From: an uncultured Spirochaetaceae bacterium
GTDB lineage: Bacteria; Spirochaetota; Spirochaetia; Sphaerochaetales; Sphaerochaetaceae
DNA: 64,000 nucleotides
NCBI GenBank assembly: GCA_944389025.1
Contig: CALXKU010000003.1
Coordinates: 62,001 to 126,000 of the forward strand
Reading direction: 5' to 3'
Shown: positions 43,055-51,785 of the stretch, in pieces
Numbering within the stretch: position 1 is the stretch's first letter
Layout of the letters: each line of letters opens with the position of its first letter
Program-made: the position numbers and the translations under genes
The notes under the pieces: generated by a model
Told to the model about the DNA's origin: nothing
Database searches by the model: none
The model's input: the letters and a program-made list of their open reading frames with translations, nothing else

Positions 43055-43569
43055 GTGGCTGGATTTACATAAACGACGGTGACAATCGTAATCGGTTCGT
43101 CTTGGGCAACACGGGTTCTTCACCGCTTTTATGTATTGGAGTCAATCCCAGTACGGCAACGCCTGACAAGCTGGATCCTACGATAAGATCTGTCAGAAGG
43201 ATTGCGGAGCATAATGGCTATGATGGCTGGATCATGTTGAATTTGTATCCTCAACGTGCCACAGACCCGAAAAGAATCGATCAAACTCCTGACAGAAGTA
43301 GTATCGAGCGAAACCTTGTTGAAATAATAAAGGTGCTATCAACATATGATGTGAAAGAGATATGGGCAGCATGGGGCAATCTGATTTGCATAAGGCCGTT
43401 TATGGTTGACTGTTTGAGGGAGATCCATTCTATTGCCGCTGATTATAGATGGGTTAGGATTGGTGATGTCACAAAAGCAGGAAATCCACGGCATCCATTA
43501 TTTCAGAAGGCTGATGCGGACATGAACATTTTTGATGTTTCCGCATACCTGGATTCTTTTCATAGATAA
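43051..43569 (+). CDS. DUF1643 domain protein
   Basis: A 172-residue DUF1643 protein. CIGVNPSTATPDKLDPTIRSVRRIAE and GWIMLNLYPQRATDP are the family motifs, WAAWGNLICIRPFM and GNPRHPLFQ the later ones. DUF1643 proteins are frequent in phages and genomic islands and their activity is unknown. The ATG overlaps the lipoprotein stop by 4 bp (ATGA), so its cargo pairing with a lipoprotein is odd. Confidence 0.82.
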   Translation: MSGWIYINDGDNRNRFVLGNTGSSPLLCIGVNPSTATPDKLDPTIRSVRRIAEHNGYDGWIMLNLYPQRATDPKRIDQTPDRSSIERNLVEIIKVLSTYDVKEIWAAWGNLICIRPFMVDCLREIHSIAADYRWVRIGDVTKAGNPRHPLFQKADADMNIFDVSAYLDSFHR

Positions 43570-43743
43570 AAACGATGCTACGTTAGTCGGGGTGTATCTG
43601 CTGTGTTCATAACCATCATTTTCTTCGGTGGGTCTGATTCGCCGTTGCCTGACGATATTAAGGTGTAGCGGTCCCTTTAGTAATCCGTCTCGTTTGAAAA
43701 CAGGAGGCCAGGATATCCTATCGTGAGTATTGAAGAATTCCAC

Positions 43744-44493
43744 AATGCAGATGACATTTGAATTGTCTGATTTTCCATGGAAATAGATGCAATTCTCACA
43801 ATCTTTGAAAGAAACGATTTCTCCTGGAACTCTTGCAGGACAGTTTGGAATCGTCCCATTCGAATTAACAGCATATTACTTCTTTGACGATTCAAATTCA
43901 TTTATCGCGTTAAACGCAACAGGGTTGTGTATCCAATGCGTTCTTGCTGCTTCATGAATATGTTCTCTAAGCTGCTCTTTTGTCATGTCTTCATTAACAA
44001 ATTCGCTGAGGTCTATTTCAACCATAAAGCAGTTTCCGGCTTTGATGACCTTAGCCTTCTTTTCTTCATCGACAGCATGTGTGACATAGATTTCCACAAG
44101 CAGTGTCACTCCGTTGATATTCAATACTATGTCGGGGATGAAATCTGAAATCCTCTTCTCAAGTTCAACGGAATCAATTGACGCTTTGACTCCCCGGAAG
44201 ACAGGACTGTAGGTGTTTCCTTCATCGATTATTATAGGGGGCAGGAGTATTTCCTTTTCTTCAAGAAAGATTTCCTCTGCCATGCAATGGAAGTTTGTCT
44301 GCTTTATATATTCACACTCATTAGTACCTCTGTGAGCAAAGTGATGAGCGTTCTTCTGTCCCTGCTTGGCGATAAGAGGCTTGCCGCAGGAAGGACATAC
44401 GCAGCCACAATCGAGTCCGTTTTCAGCTTCATCTATGTAGATCAGTTTCCCATCTTTAAGTCCATATACTAGTTCGGATCCAGCAGTCTTCTC
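43744..44493 (-). pseudogene. CoiA-like nuclease pseudogene
   Basis: One minus-strand frame spans both sides of a TAA at 43876-43878. Upstream it encodes a zinc ribbon (DCGCVCPSCGKPLIAKQGQK, then AHHFAHRGTNEC) and a PD-(D/E)XK-like core (FIPDIVLNINGVTLLVEIYVTH, FMVEIDLS); downstream in frame it reads NCPARVPGEIVSF, DCENCIYFHG, ICIVEFF, a second cysteine cluster. These belong together in CoiA-like proteins. No ATG, GTG or TTG exists between the upstream TAA (44494-44496) and an ATG at 44283, which is after the zinc ribbon. So the gene lacks a start and carries a nonsense codon. A 135-residue fragment from 44283 could still be made. Confidence 0.65.
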
Positions 44494-44537
44494 TTACAAC
44501 TCCTGATATTAAATGCGTACAATGGTTGCTTTTCCAT

Positions 44538-45998
44538 TCATTGGCTTACATTTTCCAATTGATCAACAGCGACATACATATCAAGAATCTTATTCTTTAC
44601 TCTTACTTTTTTTACTGCCACCGGAATAATTTGTTTGATTGCTCTTGTGAACATCGAAAGTGATATTTGCTCATAGTTGTTTTGCTTTGCGAACGTCAGA
44701 TAATCTTTGTAAGCGTCTTTTGTGAAAGCGTTTTTTATGTTGTATGTATCTTTAAATGCGGAGACTTCGTTAATGATTTTCGCCTGTATTGGGCCTAGTA
44801 CCACATATTTTGATACGGTTCTGTTTTTGTACCAGACTTTCTTTACCGTAACAGGTAATAACTGTTTTAACACTTGAGAGAATTTTGTTTTTGTTACCTC
44901 TTCGAAACCTCGTTCTCTTGCAAAAGAAATATACGAGTTAAATGTATCTTCGGTTAAGGTATTTCCTATTTCATGGTCTTTTATGAATTCCTGTATACCG
45001 GCAACAGAGGGGTCTTGAAGATATATATCATCGTTTTGCGGTAGGCTTGTAATTGCTCTTCGGATTTTACCGTGCCTTTCTTCATATAATGAGATTCCAG
45101 TAATGTTGTTGATCCATGAGTTCTGTCCATTCTGCTTCCCTCCAAGAACAAATGATGCGGCCTCTCCCGGGGAAGAAAACTCCATGTCTCTGATCAAGTA
45201 AAATTTACCTTCACGATTAACTATGTTTCCACGCTTCATCTGAGCATTGCGTTTTTTGTTCATGAAGTCAGATGCAATGGGAGATTCCATGTTCACCACA
45301 GATCCAGCAATCACTACATAGCTACTTAGGTTTATTTTCATATATCCGTTCTGTTCAGGAGTGTTTATGACATATTCATAATCCGCAGGATCGGGTTTGC
45401 TGATGATTGAACCTGTTTTTTGTTCTGATGAATCAATGGGCTTTTCATTTTCTGCATTCTTGTTTTCTTGAACATTCACAGGTTCAGGTACATATGATGT
45501 ATGAGCATATAAAAGTTCTTTGCCTGTTACATAAGAAAGAACGAAAGAAATCTGGGAATATAATTCAGAAATGATGTTTCGTATATTTTCAGGAATTTGA
45601 AAAGCCGGGACAACTCTGTTTTCGAGATGGCATGAATTATTATCGTTGAGATGCTCAATGGCTAACTTTTCCAATCCGCTTATTACATCAAGAGTGAACA
45701 CGTCATTGGAGCCTAGAAACATTATGGCGTTATCCCAGAATTCTTTGGACACATTATGATTGTTTAAGCGGTTGATACCATTTCTTGCTTGGCCTGCATA
45801 TATATAAAATCCATCAGCTCTTTGTGTCATTAGGAAATATATTCCTGGATTATCTATGCCATCAATCTGCTGCACATCTTTTATAAGTTTTCTGGGAATC
45901 ACATACGCCGTAAAACTTGAAGAAGGAATTGAAATAAGCCTTATTCCTCGAGGATTGGATGAATCCGGGAATTTTATATTTATCATCATCTCTGCCAT
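44538..45998 (-). CDS. GIY-YIG nuclease-family protein with DUF4357 and two C-terminal winged-helix repeats
   Basis: A 486-residue protein. NPGIYFLMTQRADGFYIYAGQARNG (residues 50-74) is the GIY-YIG core in which YIG reads YAG. A SWINNITGISLYEE segment near residue 310 matches DUF4357. The last 150 residues are a tandem repeat: FNSYISFARERGFEEVTKTKFSQVL and YKDYLTFAKQNNYEQISLSMFTRAI, each followed by VxVKKVxxKN, resembling winged-helix ends of phage D5-type primases. This mix suggests a DNA-targeting defence or mobile-element protein. It lies between the CoiA-like pseudogene and the HU gene, both on the same strand. Confidence 0.65.
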   Translation of the reverse strand: MAEMMINIKFPDSSNPRGIRLISIPSSSFTAYVIPRKLIKDVQQIDGIDNPGIYFLMTQRADGFYIYAGQARNGINRLNNHNVSKEFWDNAIMFLGSNDVFTLDVISGLEKLAIEHLNDNNSCHLENRVVPAFQIPENIRNIISELYSQISFVLSYVTGKELLYAHTSYVPEPVNVQENKNAENEKPIDSSEQKTGSIISKPDPADYEYVINTPEQNGYMKINLSSYVVIAGSVVNMESPIASDFMNKKRNAQMKRGNIVNREGKFYLIRDMEFSSPGEAASFVLGGKQNGQNSWINNITGISLYEERHGKIRRAITSLPQNDDIYLQDPSVAGIQEFIKDHEIGNTLTEDTFNSYISFARERGFEEVTKTKFSQVLKQLLPVTVKKVWYKNRTVSKYVVLGPIQAKIINEVSAFKDTYNIKNAFTKDAYKDYLTFAKQNNYEQISLSMFTRAIKQIIPVAVKKVRVKNKILDMYVAVDQLENVSQ

Positions 45999-46078
45999 AA
46001 TTTTGTCGCCTGTTGGTTATTATGGCTTAGTTTAGCATATATCAAGAATTGCTTATAGCTTAACACTCTAATTCCTGT

Positions 46079-46414
46079 TCACTTTTTATCCCACAGCTCT
46101 TCTTTCAATTCACGCCCGGCTCTGAAGACAGCGACACCATGCTTGTCTACTGACACAATCTCACCGGTCTTCGGGTTGCGCGCTTTCTCATTTCCCTTGC
46201 GTACCCTGACCTCGAATGTTCCGAAACCGTGAAGTTCCGCGGTCATGCCTTTCCCAAGGCTGTCCTTAACCTCATCGAAGAACTCATCGATTACCGCGTG
46301 GATGTCTTTCTTGTCGGTCCCGAGCTTGTCGTGAATGTTCTCAATAATCTCAGCTTTTGTCAGTTTTCCGTTTATGTGATAAAAATTCCTGAAAAATTTT
46401 ATGTCATTATACAC
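46079..46414 (-). CDS. HU/IHF family DNA-binding protein
   Basis: A 111-residue HU-like protein, a little longer than the normal 90. KLTKAEIIENIHDKLGTDKKDI is the N-terminal helix, GFGTFEVRVRKGNEKARNPKTGE the beta-arm, FRAGRELKEELW the last helix. The first 16 residues (MYNDIKFFRNFYHING) are an extension; no other ATG is available closer to the domain. HU bends DNA and is often carried by mobile elements. It ends 80 bp from the GIY-YIG gene and may be co-transcribed with it. Confidence 0.85.
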   Translation of the reverse strand: MYNDIKFFRNFYHINGKLTKAEIIENIHDKLGTDKKDIHAVIDEFFDEVKDSLGKGMTAELHGFGTFEVRVRKGNEKARNPKTGEIVSVDKHGVAVFRAGRELKEELWDKK

Positions 46415-46506
46415 GAAAGAGATAAACTGCCCAATAGCCTTATTTTAGCGTTTTCGTATTAACCAAAATGAAGACTAACCGCGTATATATAGTAGGAGGT
46501 ATCGAA

Positions 46507-46674
46507 ATGGAAAAAATCGATGCATATTTAGAAGAGACTGATGAAATCATCAGGGAGTACGAGGCTGCAATCGCGGAACGTGAAAGGGTCATCAGGGAGA
46601 ATCAGGAAGCCATCAGGAAATATGAGGAAATGAGTATGGTGAGTTTGAAACTGTGCTGTTTGACTCTAAGATAA
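46507..46674 (+). CDS. Small coiled-coil protein (55 residues)
   Basis: The 55-residue product MEKIDAYLEETDEIIREYEA and so on is predicted to be one long charged helix with heptads in AAIAERERVIRENQEAIRKYEE. AGGAGGT 6 nt before the ATG makes the start convincing. The C-terminal MSMVSLKLCCLTLR is unlike the rest and ends at the start of the repeat-bearing stretch, so it may be a gene truncated by an insertion. No family is recognised. Confidence 0.5.
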   Translation: MEKIDAYLEETDEIIREYEAAIAERERVIRENQEAIRKYEEMSMVSLKLCCLTLR

Positions 46675-46703
46675 CATCATGGGAGGACTGGCCAGGCGGA
46701 ACG

Positions 46704-46720
46704 CCGAAACACAGTTTCGG
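46704..46720. other. Perfect 7-bp hairpin in the IS remnant
   Basis: CCGAAAC pairs with GTTTCGG around an ACA loop. It lies between the coiled-coil gene and the 62-bp repeat, in a 350-bp stretch without genes. Confidence 0.35.
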
Positions 46721-46766
46721 AAAACTCTGATGAGGCTGAGGCGGGGTAGTGATGCTCCGTCTCCTT

Positions 46767-46828
46767 CAGATTGAACTCTAAAACGAAATTCACACTATGA
46801 AACGAAAATACCCATAGGGGTGGCTAAA
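46767..46828. repeat. 62-bp dispersed repeat, copy 2 (IS-end-like)
   Basis: Partner of 36784-36845 (57 of 62 identical). It also ends in GGGGTGGCTAAA. Upstream of both copies lies a purine-rich stretch with partial similarity (GAGGC, AGTAGTG), so the full repeat may be about 100 bp. Confidence 0.6.
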
Positions 46829-46940
46829 ATTTCCGGGAAAATACAGAGATTGCGGGACGAATCCTGGAAACGCCTGCTTTCATGGCTTCTGATAACCTTC
46901 AGATGGTAGCTAAATTCCGACAGTTCACATCGCAACTCTT

Positions 46941-47030
46941 TGCATATAAAGAAATAAGGAGCGGCTCCTTGGAATACCGCTCCTTGCTTCATAAGAAAAG
47001 GCTTTGTATCACCTTTTGTGTCTTAAGATG
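46941..47030. repeat. tRNA-flank repeat, copy 2
   Basis: Repeats 38851-38936 and directly abuts the 3' end of the tRNA-Ile gene. The stem GGAGCGG/CCGCTCC (46958-46983) followed on the minus strand by TTATTTC serves as a probable terminator for the tRNA. The two copies enclose about 8 kb, consistent with a recombination or insertion target. Confidence 0.55.
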
Positions 47031-47101
47031 GGCCCAGCTGGATTTGAACCGGCGACCCAAGGATTATGAGTCCTTTGCTCTAACCGCTGAGCTATAGGCC
47101 C
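47029..47101 (-). tRNA. tRNA-Ile(CAU), lysidine type
   Basis: The 73-nt gene folds as a cloverleaf: acceptor GGGCCTA/TGGGCCC (one G-U pair), D-arm with AGCTCAGCGGTTAGAGC, anticodon loop CTCATAA, T-loop GGTTCAAATCC. The CAU anticodon with ACTCATAAT and similarity to E. coli tRNA-Ile2 point to the isoleucine tRNA whose C34 is changed to lysidine by TilS, not to a methionine tRNA. CCA is not encoded; the base after the A73 is T. It marks the right end of the accessory island. Confidence 0.85.
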
Positions 47102-47273
47102 GTGCCGTCATGTTGACGTGCTATAGTACTTTAGCAGATTTGGAAAATAGGGGCAATGCTTTTTTCAAAAAAGTTTCCAATGTTAACTTGTCGTGAATTA
47201 ATATTCCTTGAGTTCTCAACATGTGTTTTTACTGGTACAATCTAATTCCAGATATATTTTTGTTGGAGTTTTA

Positions 47274-48407
47274 ATGAAAAGACTGCTCACTATTTTATTG
47301 GTTTTTATAATGATTCTTACGGGGGCTTTTGCCTCAAGCCCAACGTTCCGTTTCGTATTCGGAGATCTTGACCAGCATCCTGAGATTCTTATCGGATTCT
47401 GTCCGACGTATCTGTTATTAGGATTTGGCGCCGATTTTCACTTTATAGAGAATAATACATCCGAGTTACAGGTTCTTGTCGGCGGTGGATATAATCAGAG
47501 AATGGTATTCCAGGATCCCAGTGATGGTACTCCATTTTACACGGTTTCAGATGGAAGAGGCATAACGTATGATGCTGCCCAAGGAGATCTGTTTCTTCGA
47601 TTCAATCAGGGGTTCATGAACGACCTTCTTGTTCTCAGGGCTAGTATTGAGACGCAGTATGAGGCCAATCTTAACAGTTTTGTGGATGGCAAGAATGATC
47701 CGTTGAAAACACAGCTTGGTCCTTCTTTCAATAAGACAATTTATCCAGATCTCTCTGGTGATGCCCAGTTCCTGGGAACATCCCTTGCACTTCGTCTTAC
47801 CTATGATGATATGGAAGACACCCTTTTTACAAACGATGGCATATTAGCTTATGTTGAGGCGAAAGTTGCACCATATTTCCTTAATCAATGGCTTGATGGT
47901 ACCGCAAATTACTATTCTTTAACTGCAAATGCGGTATTTGCGAAGACCCTTTATAATTACAGTACGGAGAATGCGGACTGGTTCAGTATCGTGCTTATAG
48001 ACAGGGTGAATGTGAACTGGACCGATGGCTCCGTTCCTATTAATGCTCAGGGACCTGTGTCTCTGGGAAGAAAGGTCAGAGGCTATAACACATACAGCTA
48101 TGGAACAGAGTTCTCCGTTGTGAACAATTTCGATATCCGTTTCTCAGGTCCTGCTGTCGGACTCGATGGACTAAGGCCACGTGTCAACCTGTTCTTCGAT
48201 ATGGGGCTTGGGGCTGGTGATTATTTCAACACCAGCATAAAGCCTGATGGTGTTAACTTCCTCTGCAGTACGGGAGGACAGATTACTATCTCCATTTTCG
48301 ATTTCATAGATCTAGGGTATGAGGTTGCATATATTTTCACTGGAGAAAAGCTTACTAAACCGGGAGACCGCGTTGTAACGCGCTTCACGTTCTTCCTTGA
48401 TTTCTGA
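47274..48407 (+). CDS. Outer-membrane surface antigen-like beta-barrel
   Basis: A 377-residue exported protein with a signal peptide (MKRLLTILLVFIMILTGAFA). The mature part has alternating strands and the feature GPVSLGRKVRGYNTYSYGTEF, which resembles the L6-like V/LRGY motif of BamA/D15 surface-antigen barrels; POTRA domains are missing, so it is more like a compact Omp85-type translocator or a patatin-associated barrel. GGAG 6 nt before the ATG at 47274 supports this start over one 22 codons earlier. Single gene. Confidence 0.6.
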   Translation: MKRLLTILLVFIMILTGAFASSPTFRFVFGDLDQHPEILIGFCPTYLLLGFGADFHFIENNTSELQVLVGGGYNQRMVFQDPSDGTPFYTVSDGRGITYDAAQGDLFLRFNQGFMNDLLVLRASIETQYEANLNSFVDGKNDPLKTQLGPSFNKTIYPDLSGDAQFLGTSLALRLTYDDMEDTLFTNDGILAYVEAKVAPYFLNQWLDGTANYYSLTANAVFAKTLYNYSTENADWFSIVLIDRVNVNWTDGSVPINAQGPVSLGRKVRGYNTYSYGTEFSVVNNFDIRFSGPAVGLDGLRPRVNLFFDMGLGAGDYFNTSIKPDGVNFLCSTGGQITISIFDFIDLGYEVAYIFTGEKLTKPGDRVVTRFTFFLDF

Positions 48408-48438
48408 TTTCTGGCCAGGGTTATCTCCTGGCCTTATT

Positions 48439-49035
48439 TTACAAATACGGATTGACTTCCGGCATCTGAAGCGTTGACGTATAACCAAGGCTGTCCAGGT
48501 ATAAGAGCATGTCTATTGCCTGATACTGAGGTACGAACCTGACATACAGCTCGATGGTATCTCCGTGCACCTTTGCCGCCGCATTGAGCCCGTTTGCTCT
48601 TAGACTGTTATAGATTCTCAGGGCTTCTGCATTGCTCTTCGCTGTTGCCACAAGGTATTTCACCCAGCCTCTGGTTGCAAGGTCTTCGTTTCCTTCTCCT
48701 TCAAGCACAATCTCGACATCAAAGTCGTCATAGCCTGTTCCCATAATTCCTAGGTTTTCTGCAGCCTTTGTATTGAGAAGTATCTTTCTATCCGGTGGCA
48801 TCTCGTATATGTCGTTCACATAGACAGACTCGCTTTTTCCGTTTTCCAGACTCAGGTTAAGTATGGAGCCAACAGGGTATTCAGATGATGCAGCCATATT
48901 CTCATCCTTTGAGTAAGCTGTCTCCTCTGCAGTGACATAGTCCTTGCTGTCTGGTACATAAATTCCGACACCGACGGAAAATAGGATTGAGAGGGGCAAT
49001 AGTGTGAGGATGGAAAGTGCAATCAGTTTTTTCAT
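48439..49035 (-). CDS. RlpA-like double-psi barrel/SPOR-like protein
   Basis: A 198-residue exported protein with a signal peptide (MKKLIALSILTLLPLSILFS). PVGSILNLSLENGKSESVYVND and ILLNTKAAENLG follow the double-psi barrel of RlpA (V-N-D strand, then the AA..LG helix). The C-terminal 80 residues, GWVKYLVATAKSNAEALRIYNSLRANG and VRFVPQYQAIDMLLYLDSLGY, look like a SPOR-type peptidoglycan-binding domain. RlpA proteins are lytic transglycosylases or cell-division proteins. Key catalytic residues of RlpA are not all present, so activity is uncertain. Confidence 0.6.
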   Translation of the reverse strand: MKKLIALSILTLLPLSILFSVGVGIYVPDSKDYVTAEETAYSKDENMAASSEYPVGSILNLSLENGKSESVYVNDIYEMPPDRKILLNTKAAENLGIMGTGYDDFDVEIVLEGEGNEDLATRGWVKYLVATAKSNAEALRIYNSLRANGLNAAAKVHGDTIELYVRFVPQYQAIDMLLYLDSLGYTSTLQMPEVNPYL

Positions 49036-49117
49036 GCCACATATATTACATCATGACTTATCTCTTGCATAGGCTCTGGCTTGCAAGAAAATAGTTACTT
49101 TGAGATAATATGGGGCT

Positions 49118-50704
49118 ATGAGTGATAATAAGAGCATGAATGCCCACTGGGCAGATCAGATGGCGGAGAGAATAATCCGAGAAAAAGGTGACAAGGAATG
49201 TTATACTTGTGCGAGTGGAATAACTCCTTCCGGCACTGTGCATATAGGTAATTTCAGGGAGATAATAACGGTCGATCTCGTTGTAAGGGCTTTAAGAGAA
49301 CGTGGAAAGCGTGTTCGCTTCATCTATTCCTGGGATGATTATGATGTTTTCAGAAAGGTTCCGAAGAACATGAAGGATCCTGAGCTTCTTCAGACATATC
49401 TGCGTAAGCCAATCACACTGGTCCCTGACACATCCGGAACGGCAGAGAATTATGCCAGAGCGAATGAGGTAAGGGTTGAGAAAATCCTTCCCACCGTGGG
49501 CATATACCCGGAGTACATTTACCAGGCGGAACGCTACAGGAAAGGCTACTATGCGGAAGGCATCAAGAGGGCGCTTGAGAAGAGGGATGAGATAAGAGCG
49601 ATACTCAACGAATGGAGAAGTGAGCCTCTCCCGGAGGACTGGTATCCTGTTTCGGTCTTCTCTTCTTTCACGGATAAGGATACGACCACTGTCACCGGCT
49701 GGGATGGCGGTTATAAGATAACCTATCATGATGATGAGCTCGATAAGAGTGAGACTATCGATATAAGAGAGACTCCGAATACGAAGCTTCCATGGAGAGT
49801 GGACTGGCCTATGAGATGGGCTCGTGAAGGAGTTGATTTCGAACCGGGGGGAAAGGATCATCTCACCGAAGGTGGAAGTTATGACACTTCTAAGAAGGTG
49901 GTTGAGCTTTTTGACGGCAAGGCTCCCGTGTCGATGCGTTATGATTTCATAAAGCTCAAAGGAATGGGAGGCAAGATCAGTAGCTCAGGGGGGGATGTCG
50001 CCGACCTTTATGATGTCCTTGAAATCTATACCCCAGAGATCGTGCGTTACCTCTTCGTTGGAACAAGGCCTAATTCGGAGTTCGCCATCTCGTTCGATCT
50101 TGATGTTCTCAAGATTTATGAGGACTACGATAATTGTGAAAGGATTTACTTCGGGCTCATGGATGTGAAGGAGCAGAGAAGGGAGAAGGAGAGAAGGATT
50201 TACGAGCTTTCCCAGGTCGATAGTTCTAACATCCCGACAGAGCCTGGTTACCAGGTACCGTTCAGGCATCTTTGCAATCTTCTCCAGATTCATGAAGGCA
50301 ATATAGAAAAGGTAATGGCAAGCCTTACTGATGTCACGGAAGGGCAGAAGGCACGTCTGGAGGCAAGACTTAAGTGCGCATGGAACTGGATTGAGAAATA
50401 TGCTCCGGAAGAGTTCAGATGGTCACTTAGAAAGGCTGATGACGAGCTTCCTGTTCTAAGCGATAACGAGAGAAACGCTATGAGGGATCTTTCCGGTTAT
50501 GTGAGCGAGTATCTCGATACGATGAGTGAGAAGGAATTCAGCCAGTATATCTACAAGGCGGCAGCTGACAACGGGATGGAGAATGCTGATTTCTTCACCC
50601 TTACATACCGCGTACTCATTAACAAGGAAAAGGGACCTAAGCTTGCCGGCTTCATCAAGACGGTTGGAAAGGAAAAGATTGTAAGCATACTTTCCAGGTA
50701 TTAA
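49118..50704 (+). CDS. lysS: Lysyl-tRNA synthetase, class I
   Basis: A 528-residue class I LysRS, unrelated to the common class II enzyme. GITPSGTVHIGNFREI has the HIGH-like signature, and KLKGMGGKISSSGGDV the KMSKS-like loop. YSWDDYDVFRKVPK and FVGTRPNSEFAISFD are also characteristic. It charges tRNA-Lys and is the only LysRS type in most spirochaetes and archaea, so it is a good lineage marker. Followed by a terminator at 50749. Confidence 0.95.
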   Translation: MSDNKSMNAHWADQMAERIIREKGDKECYTCASGITPSGTVHIGNFREIITVDLVVRALRERGKRVRFIYSWDDYDVFRKVPKNMKDPELLQTYLRKPITLVPDTSGTAENYARANEVRVEKILPTVGIYPEYIYQAERYRKGYYAEGIKRALEKRDEIRAILNEWRSEPLPEDWYPVSVFSSFTDKDTTTVTGWDGGYKITYHDDELDKSETIDIRETPNTKLPWRVDWPMRWAREGVDFEPGGKDHLTEGGSYDTSKKVVELFDGKAPVSMRYDFIKLKGMGGKISSSGGDVADLYDVLEIYTPEIVRYLFVGTRPNSEFAISFDLDVLKIYEDYDNCERIYFGLMDVKEQRREKERRIYELSQVDSSNIPTEPGYQVPFRHLCNLLQIHEGNIEKVMASLTDVTEGQKARLEARLKCAWNWIEKYAPEEFRWSLRKADDELPVLSDNERNAMRDLSGYVSEYLDTMSEKEFSQYIYKAAADNGMENADFFTLTYRVLINKEKGPKLAGFIKTVGKEKIVSILSRY

Positions 50705-50748
50705 TAAGTATTGCTGATTAATCCATCTCAATATAGTGAGAATTAATA

Positions 50749-50774
50749 AGGAGGAGTCTATGGTGGCTCCTCCT
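50749..50774 (+). terminator. Terminator of lysS
   Basis: AGGAGGAG (50749-50756) pairs with CTCCTCCT (50767-50774) around a 10-nt loop and is followed by CATTTCTT. It is 45 bp after the lysS stop. Confidence 0.6.
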
Positions 50775-50826
50775 CATTTCTTAATAATCAGTAAAGCTAA
50801 CTAAATTGCAAATTCTTGTACTGTAT

Positions 50827-51756
50827 TTATTTGTTTATTTCTCTGAAAATCCGATCGAGTACCGCCTGATTATTCCTCCACTTTGCTACGGCCTTTACTC
50901 TGAGGTCCAGTTCAAGCTTTGAGCCGGGGAAAATCTTTCTTATGTCCTTGAATGATTCCTGTCTGATTTTCTTAATGTTCTCCCCACCTTTCCCGACGAT
51001 GATTCCTTTCTGTCCATCACGCTCGGTGTTTATGAAGGCTCTCACCCATACCTTCTTCTCCTCCTCGTCGTATTCAAGGTCGGAAACCTCGACAAAGATA
51101 GTATGAGGAAGCTCGTCCGAGAGCATGTTTATCGTTTTTTCTCTTATGATTTCCGAGATTCTGAATTCGAGATTCTGATCGGTGTATGAACTCTCATCAT
51201 ACATGAGCTCTCCCTCCGGTGCCAGGCGAAAGAGTTCTATCAGAAGCTCATCGATTCCATCGTCGTCTTTTGATGATGTAAGAAGGACAGGTGCGCTTGG
51301 AAACCTGTTCTTAAGGAAGAAACGGACATTCTCCTCCTCTTCTTTCGTTATGATGTCTTTCTTGTTTATGGCGCAGACGAGGGGGACTTCAGCCTCCTTT
51401 ATAAGGGATGAAAGCGTTTCCTCCTCCTTCTTGGGTTCCCTCTTTCCATCAATTATGTAAAGTATGATATCCGATTCGCTGAGGGCTGAGACCGTAACCT
51501 CCTGCATCTTCCTGTTTATCGTCTTTTCCGAAAGGTGGTAGCCCGGTGTGTCTATGAAGACAAGCTGTCCCCTCTGGTCTGTATAGATCCCTCTTATCTT
51601 GTTCCTCGTTGTCTGAGGAATCGGGCTGGTGATGCTCACCTTCATCTCACATATCGTGTTGACCATGGTGCTTTTTCCCGCACTTGGCCTCCCTATTACT
51701 GATACTGTCGCACTTTTCATGACATCATCATAATTGAAATTTGAAAAGCTTTCCAT
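50827..51756 (-). CDS. era: GTPase Era
   Basis: A 309-residue Era. G1 is GRPSAGKSTMVN, G2 PQTTRNKI, G3 FIDTPGYH, G4 INKKD, then a C-terminal KH domain with GIIVGKGGENIKKI. It acts in 16S rRNA maturation and ribosome assembly. The homologous start is nearer to M13 (51720); the ATG at 51756 adds 12 residues, and neither has a clear ribosome site. Divergent from clpP with a 29-bp gap, so their promoters overlap. Confidence 0.95.
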   Translation of the reverse strand: MESFSNFNYDDVMKSATVSVIGRPSAGKSTMVNTICEMKVSITSPIPQTTRNKIRGIYTDQRGQLVFIDTPGYHLSEKTINRKMQEVTVSALSESDIILYIIDGKREPKKEEETLSSLIKEAEVPLVCAINKKDIITKEEEENVRFFLKNRFPSAPVLLTSSKDDDGIDELLIELFRLAPEGELMYDESSYTDQNLEFRISEIIREKTINMLSDELPHTIFVEVSDLEYDEEEKKVWVRAFINTERDGQKGIIVGKGGENIKKIRQESFKDIRKIFPGSKLELDLRVKAVAKWRNNQAVLDRIFREINK

Positions 51757-51785
51757 CTCAGGCCAGATGTGCTAACTTATAATGC

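Noticed and set aside
37188-44493. In-frame stops as programmed recoding or an altered genetic code
   Set aside because: Neighbouring genes end normally at TAA, TAG and TGA, and no recoding element or extra suppressor tRNA is seen, so decay is the simpler reading.
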